Shown piece by piece: positions 50,001 through 62,000 of a stretch of 64,000 bases of DNA; the stretch's first letter is position 1, and each line of letters opens with the position of its first letter. The position numbers and the translations under genes are program-made. The notes under the pieces were generated by a model. That model saw nothing but the letters and a program-made list of their open reading frames with translations, made no database searches and was not told where the DNA came from. Source of the stretch: Tomocerus qinae (Eukaryota > Arthropoda > Collembola > Entomobryomorpha > Tomoceridae); the NCBI GenBank assembly GCA_020055645.1, contig CM034550.1, forward strand, positions 8,799,501-8,863,500, read 5' to 3'.

Positions 50001-53000
50001 ATCAGACTAGAGTAGATGGAATGGAAGCCATCAAGGAGATTATATTACATTAGATTGAGTTGAATTATACGAGCCTATAAAATAGATGAAATGAGACAAG
50101 GCAATTGTTTGAATGACTGTACATTAGAAACATGAATATTCTGTGCATTGTTCTGGACGGAGAGGCTAAAGCCAACTAATAAACGCACATATTTGAGAAA
50201 TAGTGTGACGGATTGGATTACCCTAATCAAATGCTTAACTAATGTCGTGTCTTGTCATAGAATAAACTATCGTATTCCACAAACAAACTATTCTTTATGT
50301 CCTGTCTCTATCTATTACTACTATTTGAAAAAATAAGAATATTGTAGATAATATATCTTCTAATGTATGTTTACATAGTACGTGCGTAGTCTACACATAC
50401 GTAGTGTATATTTATTTGACTCTTGATTGTGTGTGGTCATTCGTGAAAAACATTTGTATTTTCTTTCACAAGAATATTCCATTTCTCAAAGACAATTGGA
50501 GACTGGTATGAGATGATTTCTATTTACTAAGGATATGTATTATAGTTGAGCAGTTAACTTACTTATTTGTTCACTCGACTCTTGGGAAACCAAACCCAAC
50601 CAATCCAGTTGAGTTGTGATGTGACTCGAATTTCACTCGAGAAGAGAAAATTCTACATTCTGTCCACACATTATTAAGTAGTTGGAGAGGTTTACCTCTT
50701 CTTCCACTACTGCCCACTACTATATGCTGCCTACCTGCTAAAATCAAGTAGATAAACATAAATATCCAACTTGTGTTTCTAGTTTTATATTTTCCATAGA
50801 CAATTCTCTCTCGGCTTACTTAAACATGAAACTTGAATGCATTTTATGTCTTATGTCTTTAGCTGGCAGAGCGAAAGCAATAAAACAAACTTTGTCCAGC
50901 TTTTCATTTTCCCTAATGTAAGTAATACCCTTTCATGGACAAATATACCTATTCCTTTCAGGACAAACGGAACTTACATTTACGTTCTGTTGTTGTAGGT
51001 AAGTATACATCTTTCTAGCAATAAGTACTGTTTTCTCAGTTCAATCCACCACGATTAAGGAATATTCCACAAGAGAGTACCATTGCGACATACACAAAAC
51101 ATCCTCAATCTATAGCTTCTACTATTTCTTGTCCTTCCTTATACGACCATTTCTACTTTGTACTTTATTTTATTTTACTACCTACTTAAGATATTTTTTC
51201 TTGCTTGAAATTCTAAGTTTCCTAAAACTTGTGTGCACATATTATAGGTACCCATACTATACTATTGCTTTTCCTTTCCATTTGATACAGAGATAAATAA
51301 AATTCCCTGTTGTTGAGAACATTTTATTGAGATTTCCTGTATGTCTACACTCTGTACCTATTTCAATTCACTACTCTCTGGTACTTTAACTATATTTCAG
51401 AATTCTTCTATATTGAAAGGAAAAGCTGTCCCGAGAAAGGATTTTATTTAGCATTAGTAACTTTGCGCTTCATGTCGTGTCAACATTTCGTTCAACCTAA
51501 AACTATATCTATTCAAGATAATTTACGAGAGTATAAGGAGAAAACTAAAAGGAATATATCTTTCTGTGTATACTTGTATTATGCATATTTGAATTGATTC
51601 GTTTTACTACTGTATGTAAAGGACTACACCAAAACACAACACCGCAACTGTTTTCAAGTGTGGGTTTCTTTTCCTTGTACATATCTTAAAGTTTATCTCA
51701 TCTTTTTGATATGCTAGGAATGTAGTATAATATATTTCGCATATTTATTTTCTTTGACAAAACCCCATGCTTCTTAAAATGTAATTTCGGGTTGCAGAGC
51801 ATCATTCGGAGAGAGTTGAATAAAAGAGGCGGCTATTTATAGAGGAGAGAAGAAAATTTTGCAAAGATGTTGGAGGTACAGAAAGATATCTTGCCTACAT
51901 AAATGAGAAAGTCGGACAAGTTATCGTGAATGTGGGAAGTCTGAGTCTGTGGCTGGTCTGTCCAGAGATCTTGTAGACTACGAGTAAAAAGTTAAGACTC
52001 TTTTTACGGATTAGGATTGTCCAGAATGAGGAAGGAAAGGGGCAAAGAGTTTCGTTTGGGTTTAGTAGGTGAACTAGCCGCTTTATGTACAGCGAACAGT
52101 GAAAGTTTCCTCTTTTAATAACATTTTCCTTCTTTTCGTTATCCTTTGACTTGACCATTGGGAGGCTAGGCTAAAGACGGCAGAAATTTATTGAGTTAAT
52201 AAATCTATAGATGCTGATGCTGTTGAGCCGGAGAGAGAATTCATCCATCCGTCCCTCCATAATAAATATAATATAGTGGCTAACAGTCATTTTCTACTAT
52301 TCTACCCGCATCTTATCACGTCACATCACTTCACATTGTATTGTCTTGTCATCTCACAATGAACAAAAACTCATAAAAATATCTATCCACCTAATCGCAA
52401 CTAAGTATCTACGGATCAACTCCCAGAGACTCCACATCCAATACAATATTATTAAAACTTCATCCGATACTTTCTATACTGCCCTTCTTTCCTACTTTAT
52501 TACAACACTAAATATAGTACCATAACTAAATATTTCCTCCACAAAAAGATTACCTCCTAAGAAAACATTTCTTTGTACTTTCTCATAATCTCTAGACTTC
52601 TTTAACCCTGTGAGTCTGTATTAATACTATTATCTACTTTTATTATTAACATTTTAGTTTCTTTGTTTTTTTCTGAATCTACACAATATCCAATTTGATA
52701 CGTGTTGGAGCAAGTCAATCTATTTAAATTTTTTAGCTGAATTTTCATGCCATGCTTTTAAAAATCTTGGACATGTAAATTATTCAAGAATGAAATCGTA
52801 CCGTTTGTTACATCATTGTCATACTCATGATTGTAATAAAATATTTGGTATTCCAAGAATTAACACATTCCATAAAACAAAATCAGCCAATTTAGAAATG
52901 TCCACAATATTCCTACATTGATGCCGCAAACAAATTAACCGTAATGGAGGACAAAGTTTTTAGCATGAAATAATTAGGTTTGTGTGTTTCCAATTGCTAA

Positions 53001-56000
53001 TATTAATATGCAAAATTAGTGAAAAAATTTAGTGCAATGCCTAAAGGAATCACGGGGGCAATAAAAGTAAAAGTTATGCACATTTTACTTGATATAATAG
53101 TTTGGTTAATTTGCGATAACGGAGGGTGGGTTTTTTCAGTATAGGAGAGACTGTAGAGTTAGTCGTAGGATATAAATGGTAATGGAAGTGCTTTGTCTAC
53201 CTAACCAAGTAAATGTTGTCATAAAGCATGATTTGCCCAAATGAGAGAAGATATTTCTCAGATTCAGCACTTTATTGGAAATAAAGGAAACGGCTGAATT
53301 TATTAGTGAGGATCTTCTTTTGGTATTATCTGTGCAGAATGGAATGGTCAGTTTTCTCTCCGAGTTATTTTGGCAGGCAAACACTTTAGGGAAGACTTGT
53401 CACTAAACTTTGCCTTATGAAGAATAAACTGGAGGAAAGTACTTTAGCTCGGGGGGCTAAGATGTGAGTTGGTTGTACGGAGTAAGTATTTTTCTAATAA
53501 CTCTCCACCATTCTATATTCTGTCGTCTCAAAGGAAACGTAGGAAGAAATGTTAACCTATCCTAACGAGACTTGACTTAGGAAACTGACCAAACTGAATT
53601 CCAGCTTATTGTTCCTTTAATGCAGTCGGGAGTTATAAGAGTGAATGAATTCTTACAAATTTTCCCCTTATTTTATTTACAATCAGAATGAATCCCTGGA
53701 AATAAGAAAAGAAAAGGAGGAGAACTACCCAGTAAAATATATCAATGAAAGAATTCCCTTTGACTTTATTCTTTTTTTCCCGTGGGTTTGTAATAAATGA
53801 ATGAACTGTTGGAACTTTCCCTAACCTCCTCAACACATGAATACATGCACTCTGTATCTTTTACTATTTATATTCTTTAATCTTAGTATACCTACAAAAG
53901 AAGTGGTATACTTCCTATTATTCTGCTAAGTTTGAAATGAAACGCACAAAAGGTATTTGCACTTCACTTACACGGGACAAAGTTCTCCTACTTATCCTTT
54001 CGATCTTTTATTTTATTCTTCTTTCTTTATGGGAGTATTTCACTTCCCGTCTTTCACTTTATTCACTTTCTAGACTTCATACGAGTTTTTGAGCATTATC
54101 TCTTTTCTATAGCAGTCTGGATACATTTTTCTATGTACAGACTCTAGAAAATATATTCCTATGAGGTGTTTCCATTAATACACACAAGAAACGCAATCAA
54201 AAAAATACTACAATATCCATATATAGTACACAATGTAAAGAATTCCTTTTTATTCCTCCTCGCATAACCTTACTCATCTTCTTTTCCTCGGTTTAGTTTA
54301 CTGTACGTAATGAATAACTTTTTTTGGGTGTGTATATAGTGCATGTACTTATCTACTAGGTTCACGTTTTGTATATGCATATCCAAGCTTAACAGTTGTC
54401 TTATTCTTTCTCCAAGTTTTTCTTAAATACGTAGTAAATGGTGCAGAGAGTAAAGTGTGTAAGTACTTGTGTAGTTACAGTTTTTTACTTGTCGTTAGAA
54501 CCTACTTTACTCTATATTATTACTATTGCCCTTTCCTTTACTTTTTACTTTAGCTCAGTGGATTTTCTCTTCCTCCTAGACTTCCTCTAACTATTATTTT
54601 ACCCGAGACAATTGAATTTAACTGAAGTAAATGGCCTATTACGACCAAAGTGTGACAACCGCAAAATTTGCACTCTCCTATCTCCTCCAAATTGTTTCCC
54701 ATTCTTTTTTATTGCCGGGTAATCATTTCTTATCAATGATTATGGGATACCCAAAGTCTTACAAAACTTTGATTGATTCAAAGATTATTTTATTTAACTA
54801 CAGTATATTATAGATTAATCTGTGTCACCACACGTCAGTAGTGTATGAGAACAAAATCAACGGATCCACCCAGGTTTACAATCCGTAATGAATACCAAAA
54901 AACCAGGAATAAAAATTCTGTCAAGAAATTGTAGTTAACATTAGGTTGGGGGCTTCAGAACAATTTAGCCATGAGTAGACTCAAAATACGGTTGAAAAAT
55001 CATGAAATTTTCACAACTATTTTTACCTGTAGCTGCCTAGAATGTCGATTGTATGTTACCTATTAGATTTTTGGTTGCTAATTGGACAGAATGACGTAAA
55101 TAAATTGTTTGGATAAATTCTTGTAATTTATACATGATGTTTGACTGGTATAAAAGGATGTAGACGTACCTATGTATGTAACGGTGATAGAGGGAGGATA
55201 GGGAGAGTATACTGTATATGTAAATTCAATGTAGTTGTATAGTTGCTGGTTGGATTGAGTTTTTGTAGAACAGGCTAGGATGAGTCCAGTTGTGATTCAG
55301 ATTTAGAACAGCACATGCTGATTTAAAATGTGGGATGGAGCATGATGACTCTGACATGGACATGACACCCCCTACAGATGCAAAGCTGCATCATTTTAAG
55401 TTGTTAGCTAAATTACTGGTATAATATGCCTGAAAGTAATATCCGCCAGCCTTCATAGTGATTTGCATGAAATATTTCGCATGTTTATTAGCGTTATATA
55501 TCATAATACACATTATAGATGTGGAAAACATTTTCCAATTAGCAATAAGCAATCTATAATAATATATTGGCAAATATTCTGATTTAGTGATGTAAAATCC
55601 CTGTTGGATTGTATGGCTGTTATAATAAAAGACGATAGTTAGTATTGTATTACATGGGAAGTGGGTGCAGTCCGGTGAGCATGGTATTGCATATTATTAC
55701 AATTCCAGTATCTCTCCCCATCACTCACGTCGATAAAGTCAATACTTAATAAAGTAATGAACTCCGTAGTTGTATGCTGTCGTGGCGCGGCCGGCACTCG
55801 TATACTATTTGTTTACATAAAATTAGCATAAAACTTTAATAGAGATATGCCATTGTTGTTTAGTAAGTCTTATTGCTCTTGTCCATGACTTCTTCTCGCT
55901 GCCATAAAACGAACATAAGATTCTCTTCGAGTCCCTGCACGAGATAAAAACGTCAGTTAAGCCAAGTCAGCAAAGATTAAGATCTGAATGATGTTCCGTT

Positions 56001-59000
56001 GCTAAACTGAGGTGATAGATCGATGCATTCAAAAAGGAGGGAATCAAATGGTTATATGAAGCAATGTAGAGAACATATTTGTCCAACCTGAGTCAAACTA
56101 TCAAGACAGGTTCATTTCTTCTTTGCCGTTCCTGAAATAAATTAAATAGGTAGTTATTATTATACAATGCTTATATAGATTGGCTTTTTAGGATAAGTAA
56201 ATATACTTAAAGTTACTTTTTACGTAGAAAAGAGTATATTGAACTAATAAGCATTAGAGTTATATATAAGTAGTCGTTTTAGATTAGGTTAGTGCATAAA
56301 AGTTGAGCAAATGTTAATGCTCTAAAGATAAAGCTAATAGTGTAGCTTAGGTATAATAAACAGTCCTACATGGCACCAATAATTTTACAAGACGCGACAG
56401 GACTAAACACAATGTCGACTCGTAAAGATGCCAGTCTCAATTCAATTAACAATCCTAGAAGCGTTTCGACTACAAGTCTTTAAGCATTTATAAGCATATG
56501 TGTACTCTCATCACGTAACACATCACGACGATACTTCTATCCGTGATAGTGTAAATGTTTTTCAAAGCTAACTTGCCAGCTTTACCTAACATTAGCTTTG
56601 CACTCTGTGTATTGTATTTTTTCCGCTATGTAATCCTTTGCCGTAATGCTTTGTAATTCACTATTATGTAGTATAAATGCAGGGTAATATTACTAATCAG
56701 TCTATCCTACAAATTATATAGTCTTGTATCATCTACTTGATACGGGAATGCATCATCATGTAAAACTTTAAGGTGATTGGCCATATTATAATATGTAATC
56801 TTACAAGTAGGTATACTTCTTTTAGCTGACTGGGCATAGCCATTACACTTGAACACGGGAAACAATGGTACTATTAAAACAAGGGGAGAAAATCTAGTCA
56901 ACACCATTGAAATGCATTGTTCCTTGTAAAAAATAATGATAATGAGCGTTAGTAGTGTCACTTGAATGCAAAATCACAAAAAACAGAGTAAAATATTCAA
57001 TCGAGTCAATAAGAGTCATTTCCAGTCACTTGAAATTATTTTTGATGGGGATACGCACATTAAAACTGTTTTAATTCAATTCACTCTCTCGTGGTGAGGA
57101 TCTGGTATGCTAAATGTCTAAAAAGTTGTCCTGTTTGGTTTTCCGCTTGCTTAGGGACACCGGCTGGCAAACACAGGTCCTCGTCTTGACAAACAATTCT
57201 TTCTTGCTAAAATATAAAAAAATAATAGACTTAAGTCATCTTTGCGGTATTAATTGTTAGCAAGCCTACCAGAATTCTGTTTTGTATATAGAAGTCAAAT
57301 GCAATGATCATTTTATTATTGATTGTGAATAAATTTTACCATGCATTATAGAAATCATTTTAAATGCGAGATTTTAAAACTACAGGTGTAGTTTAAGTAA
57401 ATAGAACAATTCAATACCAATTGCTTCTAATTATGAATATGAATTGATGCTCGATTTATATCATGGAAAAATGCTTCTAAAGATTCAGAGTGCATAATTT
57501 GTGCTATGCCAATTCGTTCAGCATAATAGGTATGAGAGTTAAGAAGGAGTACTATCTATCTGTATATTTATGTAATTGATAAATTCAAAGCAGCCAAATT
57601 ATTTTAAAGAGCATTTTAATGTTTTATAAAATTATATTGAATTAAGTATGGTTTTGATATAAATAAGAGTCTGTATTTTTGTCCCTTGTGTAACCTCATA
57701 AATAAAGTAGCTCTGCTATTCTTAGGAGAAAATTTTTCTTCACATGTTTAACCTTTCCATCAACTATTCACTAAATTAACCTATTACCTTTGGTATCTTC
57801 GGTAGATTTAAAATCGGATACTGTTTCAATATTTGGTCTGTTGGAGAGTATTAGGGCTGCCACATGCGTAGGTAAGAAATAACGCTGTTAGCAAAATGGT
57901 GAGATACATGTCTAAAGTAAAAGGACGAATGCCGCCGCAACAAGTTCGTAGATAGTAAGGCAATGAGTTAGATTGAAAGATCAAAAGTGATTACATGGAC
58001 TGAGGCAGAAGCGGAGAAGATGTTTGGATGATTGACGGTGTAAGTATAAATCGAAGAGCATTAGCTAATTTGTTGGCGGACAAAAAAGCATATTTGCTCA
58101 CGACGACGTGAGCGCTCGTTAATAACTTCGTGTTTTGTTTGTAGTTATTATTTTCTTCTCGTTCATTTCGTTTTGTTCTCCCGTGAGAAGAAACACTTAA
58201 AATTCCACATCGTATTTCAAGTCTTCATTTCCATCTTCATTTCTCATTCGTGTGTTGCTTGTTAGTTAAGGCTAGTCCCTGCCAGGCTTCATTTCACTCC
58301 TATTCAAAATTACACACATCTACATACTAATATGCAAATGGACAATGTAATAAATCCTTTGTTTACTTTTATTTCTCTGTGTAGGCATTTTACTACACAA
58401 TTTATAGATACAACTATAGCTAAACGTTTTCAATTGTACTACAAATGTAATAAAACTCTTGAAATAATCAATTCTTTGTAAATCTTTGATCTAATCCACT
58501 TGTAAAATACTAAGTAAAAAGATTCATTAAACTATACACCTGTTTTAATTCACGGAAAACGGTTTACAGATTAAATACGTTTAACTTGTAAATAGGTACG
58601 AGTTAATATGCACTTAGTAAATGAATTTCTAAACGAATGCGATAAACTTTTAATTAAATCTTTTTTCCTTTGAATACTTAAATATGTTTTTTTGCAGTAC
58701 AGGTTTCTGATTTGGGTTGAGTTAAGATTAAATGAGTTAACCTACCTTTTCTGCATATTAAATTGCACATGATACAAATTCTTTCTACATAAACATTATG
58801 GTGTGCATGTGGGAGTATCCGGTTAGCCTTCGCTTAGTCGCAACTATTCCCTTTCAATCTGATTGCGAGTTAAATTAGACGTTTTCTTTACCGGAGATTT
58901 ATGAGCTTCCAATGATCCCTGATTTTCTCGTTATTAGACACTGGACTGGGTCCAATTTTTTTTCTACAGCCGCTTTGTGTGTGACGAAGCTAACCCATTA

Positions 59001-62000
59001 TTCTCATCTCTGTCACTTTAAATCCTCATAAATATTTTCTTGTTTTTCTACCTTTGCAATTCCCTATCCACTACGATTCTTGTTAACTCCAAGTAATTAG
59101 ATTTCAATTCTAATCCAAACTGATTATCATCTTGGCTAACTAATACATATTCAAATTAAATTGGTATGCCAAACCTGGGCTTGCAATTCAGATTGTAGCC
59201 TTTTCAGATTTATTCCCACTTTTAACATCACAACGTATTGGTCAAAATAAGGTTTTTAAAAGCTTTGCTCTCCGTGGGTTCTATTAAATGTGATTAACCA
59301 CAAAAAAAACTTATTTGCACCTATCCATTAATTGCATGTCATTAAAATTCATACCAGCCCAACTCGAGTATTTAGTTCTCATTTTCTGTTGGCGCACTCT
59401 GTGTATATATGCATCGTCTATACTTATATTGTAATGTAGGTCAAAAATGTCCAATGATTATAATTAAATTCAAATACTAGTTTTTTTTAAATCCAAAATA
59501 AAATACATAACTTGTTTCTTCGCTATTAGCAAAAAATTTTGTATAATAACATTTACAGAAATAGGGAATAATTAGGTATTTTGGAGAAATTTTTTCATCT
59601 GCAATGATCGTGCATTAGAATAAAATATATAATCATTTATATTTTGATGAATTTGTAAAATGACATATTTAATTTCTTAAATACTCAGTGCCAACAAGTT
59701 TAAATGGTGATGTTTACCGAATACCTCAGAAATAAATATGTAGTAAGACATCCTGAGTTGTTTGAGATAAGAAGTTTAACTAAGAATGGAGAATCTCTTA
59801 GCACAGTTGCAGTTTTCTCCGTATTTTTCCTTACAGCTTAAAAGCTTTGTTTTTATATTTATTCAATGTTGAGCTGTGTATGTTTTTGACATTCTGAATT
59901 CTGAATGTAAGGAAATAAGAACTCAGGAAAGAAATAGTTACATTGATTTCATCACTTAAGTTTAGTTGCTTTAAAGATTGTATGAGTTATGGATGTTGTT
60001 ACTGGAAGAATGTAATGACATAGCATATTAAAAGGAGAGACGTGGACTGACTGAAGACGGACAGCTGACATGATAGAAATAAATGAGAGTAACATGAGAC
60101 TGGGCATGATACAGAGTACGAAATTATATACGATGTAATCTGTTGACCAGGCTAGGCCAGTCTGCCGTTTCATCTCCCAATGCTCCAGGGCAGGGTGGAT
60201 CGACATACTCTATTTAAATTAAATTAATGATGCTCCATTGACAATTATCATTTTTATGTTCACAACAGCAATACAATCAAGTCAAGTCACTTAACGTGCA
60301 CGATAAGATGATCCATTAACTACAGAATGCCAAAAACTAAAATTAGGTATGTGCCCATTGGCAAATGTCTAGAGATCACTTATTGTTCCATCAGTTCAGT
60401 ACCCTTTCTATCAGTATTTACAGTCTATTTTAACTACTGGGCTGATTTCCGTTATTCCTCCCTGTGGGACTCTTTCCAGCAAAACAGATAAAAATATTAT
60501 TGTTTTAATATTATTACCATTATAAAAGCTACATCCGATCATAAATGATTCCGTTTTACTATCTACCCAAAACACAGTTCGCAGAATTTCCTATTCTATT
60601 GAGAAAATATTCGCAGTGGATATTATCTAAGGTCTAGGTATCGTTTATATATAAAATATTTCTATGGCTTTCCTTTGCTAATGAAGTTCAACGGAGACAC
60701 TAACTGTCGTCTTTGAAGAGACTTCAAGACACAATACAGCTTAAATGCATTAATACACGCTCCCAAGGGTTGAATGGCATATAATATCTATGTATTATTA
60801 TACACTTTATTGCACAGATTGAGATACATTGCAGTTTATTTCCATTTATATTACAACAATGCTTTGTATACCACAAAAATTATATTTGTGGATAAGGGAA
60901 GTGCGTTACATAGAGTCAGAGGAATAGAAATAGCCTGAAAGGTACTTCAAGACAGAGAGACGCAGATTTTATTGCACTATTTTATTGGTTAACTTGGAAT
61001 GTACAAGTATGTAAGAAGTAAACCTTCCTTATCAACTGTTTGGACTACTTCGATTTTCGAACGATGTCAACCCAAGTATGGAGAAATCCTACCGGATGTG
61101 AAAGTGGGTCTTGTTTCACTAATAGATAAATTCTACATTGGTTTATTACACACAACAAGAATGGATGTCTCCGACTTCTCGTCAAAATGTAGTTTTAAAA
61201 TGAAAAAATGTACGGAAAATTGTAAATTAGAGTGGTTTAGACTGAATCCGAATATAACGTAAGGTTGCTGTAATTGAAAGTATTTTTTTTAAATCTGGCG
61301 GGAAATCATGTAGTGCGCAGTCGCACTGTACATATCTTAGAATGAGCTTTACACTACATACTTTACAGACTAGCACAATAGTATGTTCAGTTACAACATG
61401 AAATTCCATAAATCCTTGACTTCAACGAACTTTGAAATTACTACCATAACAAATTCAGCAGGCAACAATGAATACAAGTCTTAATGCCCACTGACATACA
61501 GTGATGATGATGGCTATGTGGCAAAATCACAGTTTCAGCTTAAGGAAGATGTAGGTTCGAATCCTACTGCGGTCGATTTATGACTAACGTATGTCAATAA
61601 TTTACCGGGCTCGGTTTTATAGTATAGTATAGTGTAGTATAATGGGGATAAGGTTTGGGGGAGGGATAAGGTTAACTGATAAGCAGTTAGGCTGTTAAAA
61701 CCGCATGCGGTTGCGGACGTGGGGTAATCTGTGCTCAGAGGATGAAATTGAAACTGCTATTTAGTTAGCAATCGCGTGCGCCGTATAGCTTAATGGTAAA
61801 GCGTCCTTCTGAAATAGCAAAGCCATCATCCTTACCAATTTTTTGCCGATATTCATTAAATTATTCGCAATATGTCCAAGTCCGCTACTAATTGACCGAA
61901 TGGTGAAGGATAATTTGTGTAATGAATGCATGCTTTAGAACCTTTGATGCAAAAAGTGATAATAATGAAATGATATTTAATATTAGCCATAACTATTATT

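Larger units (their letters stand above)
61506..61844 (+). tRNA. Candidate circularly permuted tRNA locus, Phe(GAA)-like
   Basis: The 3' half comes first: T38 at 61541, anticodon stem AAGGA 61542-61546, variable AGAT, T arm GTAGG-TTCGAAT-CCTAC at 61551-61567, acceptor TGCGGTC 61568-61574, G73. The 5' half follows after 203 bp: acceptor CGCCGTA 61779-61785, T8 A9, D arm GCTT-AATGGTA-AAGC 61788-61802, G26, anticodon stem TCCTT 61804-61808, loop CTGAAA 61809-61814. Joined at 37/38, the D, anticodon and T stems pair fully. The acceptor pairs 6 of 7 with two G-U; 1:72 is C-C. The loop becomes CTGAAAT, anticodon GAA. The junction forms a bulge-helix-bulge: CTT bulge, CTGA/TCAG helix, AAT bulge, AGC/GTT helix. 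A 10-bp outer helix (61506-61515 with 61821-61830) encloses it. Against function: the C1-C72 mismatch, G73 and T20 instead of the usual Phe A73 and G20, and an internal TTTT. The alternative is a rearranged tRNA-derived repeat. Confidence 0.45.
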
